DNA of 64,000 bases from Rhizobiaceae bacterium (GTDB lineage Bacteria > Pseudomonadota > Alphaproteobacteria > Rhizobiales > Rhizobiaceae), in NCBI GenBank assembly GCA_016742175.1, contig JACVCH010000001.1, positions 372,001 to 436,000 on the forward strand, read 5' to 3'. The notes beneath the pieces were generated by a model. The model was not told the origin of the DNA. It did no database searches and saw only the letters and a list, made by a program, of their open reading frames with translations. This document shows positions 40,350 through 50,028 of the stretch, piece after piece. Numbering within the stretch: position 1 is the first letter of the stretch; each line of letters starts with the position of its first letter. Both the position numbers and the translations under genes were made by a program.

Positions 40350-41237
40350 ATGGCTTCACTGAAAGACCTTCGTAACCGCATCGCCTCGGTCAAGGCGACG
40401 CAGAAGATCACCAAGGCGATGCAGATGGTCGCCGCGGCGAAGCTGCGTCGCGCCCAGGAAGCCGCCGAGGCCGCGCGCCCCTATTCGCAGCGCATGGCGA
40501 CGGTTCTGGCGAACATCTCGGCTGCCGTCGACGGCGCCGACGCGCCGGCGCTGATGGCGGGCACCGGCAAGGACGACGTGCACCTGCTCGTCGTCGCGAC
40601 GGCCGAGCGCGGGCTTTGCGGCGGCTTCAATTCGCAGATCGCGCGCCTTGCCCGCGAGCATGTCCGCCGGCTTCTCTCCGAGGGCAAGACGGTCAAGATC
40701 ATCACCGTCGGCAAGAAGGGCTACGACATCCTTCGCCGCGACTACGCCAATCTGATCATCGAGCGCATCGAACTGCGCGACGTGAAGCAGGTGGGCTTTG
40801 CCAATGCCGACCAGATCGCGCGCAAGGTCATCCAGCTCTTCAACCAGGGTGAATTCGACGTTGCGACGCTGTTCTATTCGCAGTTCAAGTCGGTGATCAG
40901 CCAGATCCCGACCGCGCAGCAGATCATTCCGGCTTCGGCGCCGGTCGCACCGGAAGCTTCGGCCGACCAGGCCGGCGTCAACGCGGTGTACGAATACGAG
41001 CCGGACGCGAGCGAGATCCTCGGCGACCTCATTCCGCGCAACATCTCGGTGCAGATCTTCCGGGCGCTGCTCGAGAACGCCGCCGGCGAGATGGGCGCCA
41101 AGATGACGGCGATGGACAACGCCACGCGCAATGCCGGCGACATGATCAACAAGCTTTCGATCACCTACAACCGTCAGCGCCAGGCGCAGATCACCAAGGA
41201 ACTGATCGAAATCATTTCCGGCGCGGAAGCGCTGTAA
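40350..41237 (+). CDS. atpG: ATP synthase F1 subunit gamma
   Basis: The rotor shaft of F1. The product is 295 residues, with the N-terminal helix [36 protein letters not shown] region (residues 1-36) and the C-terminal helix ending in [17 protein letters not shown] and [21 protein letters not shown] middle insert near residues 192-215 ([20 protein letters not shown]) fits rhizobial gamma subunits. Confidence 0.96.
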   Translation: MASLKDLRNRIASVKATQKITKAMQMVAAAKLRRAQEAAEAARPYSQRMATVLANISAAVDGADAPALMAGTGKDDVHLLVVATAERGLCGGFNSQIARLAREHVRRLLSEGKTVKIITVGKKGYDILRRDYANLIIERIELRDVKQVGFANADQIARKVIQLFNQGEFDVATLFYSQFKSVISQIPTAQQIIPASAPVAPEASADQAGVNAVYEYEPDASEILGDLIPRNISVQIFRALLENAAGEMGAKMTAMDNATRNAGDMINKLSITYNRQRQAQITKELIEIISGAEAL

Positions 41238-41266
41238 TCGACCGGGCGTCTTTTCAGGCGCCGTGA

Positions 41267-42748
<1,482 letters not shown>

Positions 42749-42751
42749 TCG

Positions 42752-42849
42752 CAGTGAATGGTGAATGGTGAATAGTGAATGGAGCGTAGGGGATAGTGAG
42801 TGTCGGAATAGTCGAATGGCGATGACCATTCACCATTCACCATTCACTG
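42752..42849 (+). repeat. Heptad-built inverted repeat between atpD and atpC
   Basis: Left arm 42752-42773 and right arm 42828-42849 are perfect 22-base reverse complements separated by 54 bases. The left side is four tandem heptads of the type GTGAATG (42755-42782), the right side three ACCATTC heptads plus a variant (42825-42852). Together they would form a long mRNA hairpin ending 15 bases before the atpC ATG. Confidence 0.9.
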
Positions 42850-42864
42850 TTCACTCGGTTTGAC

Positions 42865-43263
42865 ATGGCACAAACTTTCAAGTTCGAACTCGTCTCGCCG
42901 GAGCGTCTGCTCGTCTCCGAAGAGGTCGAGGCTGTCGTCATCCCCGGCACCGAGGGTGAGTTGACCGTCATGGCCAACCATGCGCCGCTGATGACGACGA
43001 TCAAGCCGGGCGTCGTGCGGGTGCAGTTCGGCGGAGGGCGCGAGGACCGCTACGTGGTGTTCGGCGGCTTCGCCGACATCCTGCCGGAAGGCTGCACGCT
43101 GCTCGCCGAATCCGCGATCGCGGTTGCGGACGTCAACAAGGACGACATCGCCCAGCGCATCCAGGACGCACGCGAGGACCTCGACGACGCCAAGGACGAC
43201 GACCAGCGCTCCAAGGCCGAGCAGCTCATCTCGCAGCTCGCGACGCTGCAGGACGCCGTCTAG
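42865..43263 (+). CDS. atpC: ATP synthase F1 subunit epsilon
   Basis: Inhibitory central-stalk subunit. The 132-residue product has the N-terminal beta-sandwich (FKFELVSPERLLVSEEVEAVVIPGTEGELTVMANHAPLMTTIKPG region, residues 4-50). A C-terminal acidic helical part (INKDDIAQRIQDAREDLDDAKDD-like, about 90-115) follows. It is shorter than the E. coli protein (139) and similar to other alphaproteobacteria. The gap from atpD is unusually long because of the inverted repeat. Confidence 0.95.
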   Translation: MAQTFKFELVSPERLLVSEEVEAVVIPGTEGELTVMANHAPLMTTIKPGVVRVQFGGGREDRYVVFGGFADILPEGCTLLAESAIAVADVNKDDIAQRIQDAREDLDDAKDDDQRSKAEQLISQLATLQDAV

Positions 43264-43324
43264 GGCACGCCGATGTTCGGGCCTGGGCGGCCTGCACATG
43301 ACGACTTTCTGCGCTTCCGGTGCT

Positions 43325-43344
43325 AGTGTACCCAAACGTACACT
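43325..43344 (+). promoter_or_regulatory. Perfect inverted repeat AGTGTAC-N6-GTACACT
   Basis: A 7-bp perfect dyad with a 6-base spacer, shaped like a dimeric repressor operator (TetR/GntR/LacI size). It lies 61 bases after the atpC stop. Which regulator binds, and whether it serves the downstream transcript, cannot be read from the sequence. Confidence 0.45.
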
Positions 43345-43437
43345 CCGCTTCGGTTCTCGAAATCCGCCATGTTCGACTCGCCCATCCCCGAGCCTCGACG
43401 CACCCTTGTCGAGCCTTCGTTAATGCGAAATTGACCA

Positions 43438-43461
43438 CGGCGGGCGAAAGCCCGCCGTTTT
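43438..43461 (+). terminator. Intrinsic terminator downstream of atpC
   Basis: An 8-bp stem CGGCGGGC / GCCCGCCG with a GAAA tetraloop, followed by TTTT. It lies 175 bases after the atpC stop and 124 bases before the MFS start, and probably ends the atp transcript. Confidence 0.88.
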
Positions 43462-43584
43462 CGCATCCGCCGTCGGTAATTCAGCGTTCCTTAAAGCATC
43501 GCTGGCTTGCTCTGTTCGATGCCTGCTCGAAAAGAAGCGGCACGACAGCTTCATTCCGGCTGGGGCGCCGGGCGGGAGAACGAC

Positions 43585-44886
43585 ATGGCACTGGTTTCTG
43601 CCGAACTCGACCAACGATCCGGCACGGCGCGTCCGGGGCGGCTCAACATCGCCTATGCGATGCTCGCGGTCCTTGCCGTCATCAACCTCATGAACTTCAT
43701 GGACCGGGTGCTCTTCTCGGTCATGCTCGAGGCGATCAAGGTCGACCTCGCGCTGTCGGATTCGCAGATGGGCATCGTCAGTGGCGTCGCCTTTGCGGTG
43801 CTCTACGGGGCTTTCGGGCTGGTGATGGGCAGGCTTGCCGACACGCGCAACCGCGTGAAGCTGATTTCCGGCGCGCTCGCCTTCTGGAGCACGGCGTCGG
43901 CACTTTGCGGCTATGCGGCCGGGTTCGGGCACATGTTCGCCGCGCGCGCCATGGTCGGCGTTGGCGTGGCGGGTTGCGCGCCCTGCGGCCAGTCGATCAT
44001 CGCCGACTACTTTCCGCCGGAACGGCGGGCGCTGGCGCTGTCGGTCTTCGCCGGCGTCGGCACGCTCGGGACGTTCATCGGGCTCGTCGTCGGCGGGCAT
44101 CTCGCGCAGGCCTATGGCTGGCGAACGGCCTTCCTCCTCTTTGCCATTCCCGGCCTGATCGTCGCGCCGCTGGTCTTCCTGCTCGGGCGCGAGCCGAAGC
44201 GCGGCGCGTTCGACAAGGTCGTTTCCAGCCAGGTTCCCTGGTCGCGCGCGATCCGCCATCTGCTTGGCATGCGCACCGCGCGCAGCCTTCTGATCGGCAC
44301 GCCGATGGTGCTGGTCACCGTCGGCGTCGCCAACTGGATACCGGCCTTCCTGCAGCGCGCGCACGGCGCGAGCGCGGCCGAAGTGGGCACCTATGGCGGG
44401 GCGAGCCTCGGTGTCGGCCTCGTCATCGGGACGCTTGCCGGCGGCATCGTCGTCAACGCACTGCGCAAGCGCAACCGGCTGTGGGAATTCTGGTGGCCGG
44501 CGTTGGCTACCGTCGTCTCCGTGCCGCTGCTGGCCGCGTTCTACCTCGCCGGCAGCGCATCGGCGGCGTACACGATCCTCTTCTTCGCCTTCCTCGTCGC
44601 CGGAACGAGCCTCGGGCCGTCGCTCGCCTGCATCATGGTGGTGGCGGATGCGTCGCTGCGCGGGACGATGGTGGCGCTTGCGGTCCTCGCCTCCTCGCTC
44701 GTCGCCTACGGACTTGCGCCGGCGCTGGTCGGCCTCGTCAGCGATGCGCTGATCGCGCAAGGCTTCGGCGAAGCCAACGGGGAATCACTGCGCTATGCGC
44801 TGATGTCTGCGCTGGTGTTCCCGCTCGTGGGGGCGTTCTTCTTCCATCGTGCCGCGTCCAGTGCGGCGGCAGACGCTGTGGACTGA
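43585..44886 (+). CDS. MFS transporter
   Basis: A 433-residue, 12-helix major facilitator. The first helix (YAMLAVLAVINLMNFMDRVLFSVML) carries the N-x-x-DR signature of the sphingolipid transporter/anion-cation-symporter-like group (spinster type). The loop 2-3 motif reads GLVMGRLADTRNR. Bacterial members carry organic anions, aromatics or drugs; the substrate is unknown. ATG 43585 has GGGAGA about eight bases upstream; open frame continues upstream but without a good site. It is convergent with the AI-2E gene, with one base between the stops. Confidence 0.82.
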   Translation: MALVSAELDQRSGTARPGRLNIAYAMLAVLAVINLMNFMDRVLFSVMLEAIKVDLALSDSQMGIVSGVAFAVLYGAFGLVMGRLADTRNRVKLISGALAFWSTASALCGYAAGFGHMFAARAMVGVGVAGCAPCGQSIIADYFPPERRALALSVFAGVGTLGTFIGLVVGGHLAQAYGWRTAFLLFAIPGLIVAPLVFLLGREPKRGAFDKVVSSQVPWSRAIRHLLGMRTARSLLIGTPMVLVTVGVANWIPAFLQRAHGASAAEVGTYGGASLGVGLVIGTLAGGIVVNALRKRNRLWEFWWPALATVVSVPLLAAFYLAGSASAAYTILFFAFLVAGTSLGPSLACIMVVADASLRGTMVALAVLASSLVAYGLAPALVGLVSDALIAQGFGEANGESLRYALMSALVFPLVGAFFFHRAASSAAADAVD

Positions 44887-44887
44887 A

Positions 44888-46075
44888 TCAGCCTAGTGTG
44901 GTTGCCGGCGGGGTTGCATGGGGCGAATCCGGCGGCACGGTCTCGGCGACCGGGTCGGTCAGCTCCAGTTCGCGCACCCATTCGCGCCAGATGGCGACCA
45001 GGAGCGCCATCAGCACCGGGCCGATGAAGAGCCCGACGAAGCCCATCGTCTTCACGCCGCCGATGAGGCCGAAGAAGGTCGGCAGGAAGGGCAGCTTGAT
45101 CGGCCCGCCGACGAGCTTGGGGCGCAGCGTCTTGTCGACGATGAAGAGTTCGACCGAGCCCCAGACCCAGAGCGCGACGCCGGCGAGCGGCGAGCCCGAG
45201 GCGATCAGGTAGATCGAGACCAGGCTGAAGGAGAGCGGCGCGCCGCCGGGGATGAGCGCCATGACGCCTGTGATGACGCCGAGCGTGACGGGCGAGGGCG
45301 CGCCGGCGATCCAGTAGGCGATGCCGAGCACGATGCCCTCGCCGATGGCGATCAGCGTCATGCCGGTGACGGTGGACGAGATGGTCGCCGGGACGACGCG
45401 GGAGATGCGGCCCCAGCGGGTCGGCAGGATGCGTTCGCCGATCCGGTCGACCTGGCCAACGAAGCGCTCGCCGTCCTTATAGATGAAGAACAGCGCGATC
45501 AGCATGAAGAGCAGGTTGAGGAACAGCTCGAACAGGCCGCCGCCTGCGGCAAGAACCGCACGGTAGATGTTGCCGATATTGGCGCCGGAGACGAGCTGGA
45601 CGAGTTCGCCGATCGCGCCCGGATGGCCGATATAGCGCACCCATTGCTCGTCGATCCAGCCGCCGACGGCGGGTAGCGCCGCCATCCAATCCGGCGTCGC
45701 GCTGCCCGTGCGATTGGTCTCGACGGCCCAGAAGAACCATTCGCGCATCTCGTTGGCCGCATAGCTGACGGCCATGATGATCGGCACGACGAGGAAGGTG
45801 ACGATGAGCAGGATGGCGAGCGAGGCCGCCAGGATGTTGGAGCCGCCGGCATTGTCGCGCAGGCGGCGATAGAGCGGCCAGCTCGCAAAGCCGATGACGA
45901 GCGCCGCCAGCACGGGCACCAGGAAACCATGGAAGAAATAGATGCCGGCCGCGACCACGAGCACAAGCAGCCAGCGCGCGGCAGACAGCGGCGGCACGAG
46001 CGCGACGCGGCCGGAGGCCGTGGGCCCGAGCCAGCTCTGTTCCTTCGGGGGACGTTGCGGATTGTGCTCGTTCAC
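44888..46075 (-). CDS. AI-2E family transporter
   Basis: A 395-residue protein of the AI-2 exporter (PerM/TqsA) family. Paired hydrophobic helices near residues 33-65, 80-110, 178-205 and 240-370 surround a middle extracytoplasmic segment, and GIVLGIAYWIAGAPSPVTLGVI and IPGGAPLSF-type loops are seen. Family members export AI-2 or act in Na+/H+ exchange; the role here is open. The start is a GTG (46075) with no clear Shine-Dalgarno, so it is uncertain. Confidence 0.82.
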   Translation of the reverse strand: MNEHNPQRPPKEQSWLGPTASGRVALVPPLSAARWLLVLVVAAGIYFFHGFLVPVLAALVIGFASWPLYRRLRDNAGGSNILAASLAILLIVTFLVVPIIMAVSYAANEMREWFFWAVETNRTGSATPDWMAALPAVGGWIDEQWVRYIGHPGAIGELVQLVSGANIGNIYRAVLAAGGGLFELFLNLLFMLIALFFIYKDGERFVGQVDRIGERILPTRWGRISRVVPATISSTVTGMTLIAIGEGIVLGIAYWIAGAPSPVTLGVITGVMALIPGGAPLSFSLVSIYLIASGSPLAGVALWVWGSVELFIVDKTLRPKLVGGPIKLPFLPTFFGLIGGVKTMGFVGLFIGPVLMALLVAIWREWVRELELTDPVAETVPPDSPHATPPATTLG

Positions 46076-46154
46076 CGGATTGCCGTCGATTGGCCTGACA
46101 TCGTGACGCTGGTGTCATTCATCAGGGCAGCAAGGCATTGTTTTGACGGGCCGG

Positions 46155-46541
46155 TCAAGGTTCGCTTTCGCCGCGGGTGCATGGGGAGAGGCGGATGATG
46201 GAGCCGGAGGCCGGCACGAGCTGCGAAAGCTGCCGGCAGCGCCCGTCCGGCCCGCACAGCGTCCAGTCCGCGCCGCGGCCGGCATCCGACAGGACGAGTT
46301 CGGGAAGTGGCGGCAGGTTCGGGCGATAGTGCCAGGCGCCGTCGCGCAGGACGGCGCCTTCAGGGAACTCCATGCCGGCGCCGGTTCCCTCGACCGAGGC
46401 CTCTTCCAGGACGAGGCCCGCGTCCGTCACGCTCCAGCTTTCGGACCATTCGATCTTCTCGACCGAATGATCCCAGGAGAGCGTGAAGGATTGAAGCGCC
46501 AAGGCGACGATGGTTCCCGCCGCCTCGATGCACAGGTTCAT
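46155..46541 (-). CDS. DUF1850 protein of the TRAP transporter operon
   Basis: A 128-residue protein with a hydrophobic N-terminus, probably a signal peptide (ALALQSFTLSW follows it), and a small beta-rich domain containing FTLSWDHSVEKIEWSESW. That is the DUF1850 pattern: substrate-like 'hSVE...W.E.W'. Genes of this family nearly always sit next to TAXI-TRAP permeases; the function is unknown, possibly an accessory of the receptor in the periplasm. The ATG overlaps the permease stop in ATGA, so the two are translated together. Confidence 0.78.
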   Translation of the reverse strand: MNLCIEAAGTIVALALQSFTLSWDHSVEKIEWSESWSVTDAGLVLEEASVEGTGAGMEFPEGAVLRDGAWHYRPNLPPLPELVLSDAGRGADWTLCGPDGRCRQLSQLVPASGSIIRLSPCTRGESEP

Positions 46542-48700
46542 GCGGCCGTCGCCGCGCTGCGCGCTGTGCGCGTGCGCCACCAGTGATAGGCGACAAGCGC
46601 GAAGCCGAGCCCGAAGCCGAACTCGTCGGTGATGGGCAGGGCGAGAACCATGGTGAAGGCCGCGACCATCGCCAGGAACCGCTCGAGCCAGTTCAGCGGC
46701 GCGAACAGGAAGCCGATGGCGGCCGCGCCCCAGAGCGTGATCGAGAAAACGGTCTTGATGGTGATGTAGACGACTGCGGGCCAGAAGCCGATCGCGGCCT
46801 CGAGCGCGCTGCCGGACTGCATCATCAGCGCCGGCGTGTAGACCGCCATATAGGGGATGACGAAGCCGGCGAGCGCGATCTTGACCGCCTGCATGCCGAT
46901 CTTCATGCCCGATTCCTTGGCGATCGGCGCGGCCGCGAAGGCGGCGAGCGCGACCGGCGGCGTCAGGTCGGCCAGGATGCCGAAATAGAACACGAACATG
47001 TGGCTGACGAGCAGCGGCACGCCGAGTTCGAGCAGCGCCGGGCCGGCGATGGACGAGGTGATGATGTAGTTCGGGATGGTCGGGATGCCCATGCCGAGCA
47101 CGAGGCAGGTGAGCATCGTCAACACCAGCGACAGGAACAGGCTCTGTTCGCCGATGCGCACGATGAAGGACGCGAAGGTGGAGGCCGAGCCGGTGAGGCT
47201 GAGGACGCCGATGATGACGCCGACCATGGCGCAGGCAATGGCGACCGGCAGGGCGTTCTTGGCGCCTTCGGCCAGCGCGTCGCGCGAGGCGGCGAGCGTC
47301 TCGCGGCCGCCCTTGACGAAGAAGTTGACGAGGACGAGCGCCGCGATGGTCCAGATGATCACGTTGACGCCGTAGCGGAAGAAGGATGCGCAAACGAGGC
47401 CGAGCAGCACCCAGTAAAGATAGCGGAGCGACTGACTGGGCAGGCCGCGCGCGATCGCGCCGCCGAGGATGAGCACGGCGGTGAGCGCGAGGCCCATCGT
47501 GCCTGCGAAGAGCGGCGTGAAGCCGGTGAAGAGCAGGTAGACGAGGACGCCGAGCGGGATGAGCAGATACCAGCCGACCTTGAGCGCGCCGAGGGCGCTC
47601 GGGGTGTCTTCCTTGCGCATGCCGAGCAGGCCGCGCTTGCCGGCTTCCAGATGCACCATCCAGAAGGCGGAGAAAAAGTAAAGGCAGGCGGGGATGATCG
47701 CGGCAATGACGACCTGCGCATAGGGGATGTTCAGCGTCTCGGCCATGATGAAAGCGACCGCGCCCATGACCGGCGGCATGATCTGCCCGCCCATCGAGGA
47801 GACGGCCTCGACGCCGCCGGCGAAGGCGGGCTTGTAGCCGAAGCGCTTCATCAGCGGGATGGTGAATTGGCCGGTGGTGACGACGTTGGCGACGCCCGAG
47901 CCGGAAATCGTGCCCATGAAGGCGGAGGAGACGACCGCGACCTTGGCCGGACCACCCCTAGTGTGGCCGACGAGACCGAGCGAGACGTCAGTGAAGAGCT
48001 TGATCATGCCGGCCTGCTCGAGGAACGAGCCGAACAGGATGAAGAGGAAGATGTAGCTCGACGAGACGTAGACGGGGGTTCCGTAGATGCCTTCCGTGCC
48101 GAAGCCGAGCTGGCCGATCACCTGGTCCCAGTCATAGCCGCGATGGGCAAGGACGCCCGGCGCGTATTCGCCGAAGAGGCCGTAGAGGAGGAAAATGCCG
48201 GCGATGATCGGCAGCGCCGCGCCCATCAGGCGACGCGTGGCCTCGAAGACGAGGACGATCAGGAGGCCGCCGACGATCAGGTCCTGCGTCAGGAGGAAGC
48301 CGCCCTCGCGCAGGATCAGGTCGTCGTAGAAGACCCAGTAATAGCAGCCGATGCCGAAGCCGACGATGCCCATTGCCCACAGGATCGTCTTCTTGATCAT
48401 GCCGCCGCCGGTCAGGTTGGCGATCAGCGTGAAGCCGAGGAGAAGCACGAAGCCGACATGCATGGAGCGCACGACCTGGCTCGGGATCGAGTGGAAGGCA
48501 GCGACCCAGAGCTGGAAGACCGAGAACGCGATGGCGATGCCGAAGACGACCTTGCCGGCGAAGCCGATGCCGAAGCCGGACGGCAGGCCGTGCTCGGGAT
48601 CGACGGGCGCGGCGGACGGCGTTTCCGCAGCCGCGGCCAGCGGCGCGTCGCCGAGCCGGTTCTCGGCTTCGCTGCCGGCAAGTTCGGTGTTCTTCGTCAT
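46538..48700 (-). CDS. TRAP transporter fused permease (4TM/12TM)
   Basis: A 720-residue inner-membrane protein in which the small (DctQ-like, about residues 45-190) and large (DctM-like, about 195-700) TRAP subunits are fused, as is usual in TAXI-type systems. Conserved motifs include GSGVANVVTTGQFTIPLMKRFGY, AGGVEAVSSMGGQIMPPVMGAVAFIMAE and LGMGIPTIPNYII. It drives Na+- or H+-coupled uptake of an organic acid, possibly glutamate or 2-oxoglutarate as in other TAXI systems. It lies downstream of the TAXI receptor gene with a terminator-like hairpin between. Confidence 0.93.
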   Translation of the reverse strand: MTKNTELAGSEAENRLGDAPLAAAAETPSAAPVDPEHGLPSGFGIGFAGKVVFGIAIAFSVFQLWVAAFHSIPSQVVRSMHVGFVLLLGFTLIANLTGGGMIKKTILWAMGIVGFGIGCYYWVFYDDLILREGGFLLTQDLIVGGLLIVLVFEATRRLMGAALPIIAGIFLLYGLFGEYAPGVLAHRGYDWDQVIGQLGFGTEGIYGTPVYVSSSYIFLFILFGSFLEQAGMIKLFTDVSLGLVGHTRGGPAKVAVVSSAFMGTISGSGVANVVTTGQFTIPLMKRFGYKPAFAGGVEAVSSMGGQIMPPVMGAVAFIMAETLNIPYAQVVIAAIIPACLYFFSAFWMVHLEAGKRGLLGMRKEDTPSALGALKVGWYLLIPLGVLVYLLFTGFTPLFAGTMGLALTAVLILGGAIARGLPSQSLRYLYWVLLGLVCASFFRYGVNVIIWTIAALVLVNFFVKGGRETLAASRDALAEGAKNALPVAIACAMVGVIIGVLSLTGSASTFASFIVRIGEQSLFLSLVLTMLTCLVLGMGIPTIPNYIITSSIAGPALLELGVPLLVSHMFVFYFGILADLTPPVALAAFAAAPIAKESGMKIGMQAVKIALAGFVIPYMAVYTPALMMQSGSALEAAIGFWPAVVYITIKTVFSITLWGAAAIGFLFAPLNWLERFLAMVAAFTMVLALPITDEFGFGLGFALVAYHWWRTRTARSAATAA

Positions 48701-48745
48701 GTCGGGTGACCTCTCCCCATCGCGGGCGTCAAGCCCGCTTCATCG

Positions 48746-48780
48746 AAAAATCCGCCGGCGGGGCACGTCCCCGCCAACGG
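48746..48780 (-). terminator. Intrinsic terminator/attenuator between TAXI receptor and TRAP permease
   Basis: On the minus strand a 12-bp stem (two G-U wobbles; core GGCGGGG / CCCCGCC, loop ACGTG) is followed by A and five Ts. It lies about 40 bases after the receptor stop and about 45 bases before the permease start. Partial termination here would give more receptor than permease. A second hairpin (48722-48738) lies closer to the permease. Confidence 0.75.
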
Positions 48781-48819
48781 ATGCGTCAAGTCTGGCAGTC
48801 TGTCGCGCCAGAGCGATCC

Positions 48820-49782
48820 TTACTGGATCAGGCCCTGCTCGCGGTAGTAGCGCTCGGCGCCCGGATGCAGCGGCACCGGGTTCTCGTCGACGGCGTTTTC
48901 CAGTGCGATGGCCGATGCGGCCGAATGCGAGGAGACCATGCGGTCGAGGTTTTCGAAGAGCAGCTTCGTCATCTGGTAGGCGGTCTCTTCGGAGACGTCC
49001 TCGTGGGTGACGAGGTAGTTGATGACGGTCGCCGTCTGTACGTCCGCATCCTGGCCCTCATAGGTGCCGGCCGGGATGACGCCCGGCGCATAGGGCGCGC
49101 CGATGGATTCGACGAGCGCGGCCGGGATTTCGACGACGGTTGTCGGGTTCGTGGTCGCCAGATCCTGGATCGAGGCGACGCCGAGGCCGGCGGACTGCAG
49201 CGTGGCGTTGAGCTGGCGGTTCTTCATCAGCTCGACCGACTCGGCGAAGGGGAGATACTGGACCTGGCCGAGGTCTTCATAGGTCATGCCGGCCGCTTCG
49301 AGGATCGCGCGGGTGTTGAGCTCGGTGCCGGACGCCGGGGCGCCGACCGAGAGCGTCTTGCCGCGCAAATCTTCCAGCGTGGCGATGCCGCTGTCGGCGG
49401 TCGAGACGAGCTGGATGTAGTTCGGGTAGATCGCGGCGATGCGGCGCAGCTTGGTCAGCGGCTCGCGGAAGCCGGCTTCCTCGTCGCCTTCCCAGCCCAT
49501 GACCAGCGAGTCGCCGAGCGAGAAGCCGATTTCGCCGCGGCCCTGCTGCAGAAGGTTGAGATTCTCGACCGAAGCCTTGGTCGCCTGGACCTGCGTGCGC
49601 GAGCCCTCGATGCCTTCGCCATAGATTTCCGACAGGGCGACGCCGAGCGGATAATAGACGCCGGACGTGCCGCCCGTCAGCACGTTGATGAATTCCTGCG
49701 CCTTGGCGCCGGTCATGGCAACGCCGATGACGAGCGAAGCACCGACGATGCGGGCGAGGGTCTTGGTCGGTCGATTGAGCAT
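48820..49782 (-). CDS. TAXI family TRAP solute-binding protein
   Basis: A 320-residue periplasmic receptor with a signal peptide (residues 1-28, cleavage after GAKA). The mature start QEFINVLTGGTSGVYYPLGVALSEIY contains the family signature TGGTxGxYYPxG (shown in part). Two lobes alternate, with GAPASGTELNTRAILEAAGM typical of TAXI proteins. It delivers substrate to the fused TRAP permease. AGGGAGGAA precedes the ATG at good spacing. It is the first gene of receptor-permease-DUF1850. Confidence 0.93.
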   Translation of the reverse strand: MLNRPTKTLARIVGASLVIGVAMTGAKAQEFINVLTGGTSGVYYPLGVALSEIYGEGIEGSRTQVQATKASVENLNLLQQGRGEIGFSLGDSLVMGWEGDEEAGFREPLTKLRRIAAIYPNYIQLVSTADSGIATLEDLRGKTLSVGAPASGTELNTRAILEAAGMTYEDLGQVQYLPFAESVELMKNRQLNATLQSAGLGVASIQDLATTNPTTVVEIPAALVESIGAPYAPGVIPAGTYEGQDADVQTATVINYLVTHEDVSEETAYQMTKLLFENLDRMVSSHSAASAIALENAVDENPVPLHPGAERYYREQGLIQ

Positions 49783-50028
49783 GCACGTTCCTCCCTGGAA
49801 ACTGACTGTTCTTGTCTGGTCGATATCTCATGTGACGAGACTTGTTCGATAACCCGCCGGGCCGACAAGTCAAGCCGGAACGGACCCTTGCTCCCTCGCA
49901 GGCTGCCGCAAAGGGGTATTTTGCAACTTTCGGGCGCAGTTCGCGCGTTGCGCCATCGTGCCGCCCTTTCGCGCGGGACGCACTTCGCGTATCAGCCGCG
50001 CTCCAGCGCGCGCGAGGTTTCCCCCGGA

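Larger units (their letters stand above)
43264..43584 (+). other. 321-base region without a gene, after the atp operon
   Basis: It contains an operator-like perfect inverted repeat (43325-43344), a small stem-loop CTCGAC / GTCGAG (43394-43413), an intrinsic terminator (43438-43461), and then about 120 bases leading to the MFS gene, which must hold its promoter. No protein with a plausible start and codon use was seen here. Confidence 0.7.

Noticed and set aside
42755-42852. Tandem heptads considered as a CRISPR-like array
   Set aside because: Units are 7 bases with no spacers and no cas genes nearby; it is an inverted repeat.
46583-48709. 708-codon open frame antisense to the TRAP permease
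   Set aside because: Asp/Glu/Arg/His-rich low-complexity translation, no family features; it is the mirror of a GC-rich real gene.
48706-50028. N-terminal extension of the ABC-F reading frame back to 48706
   Set aside because: The extension is antisense to the TAXI receptor gene; ABC-F homology begins at the ATG at 50029.
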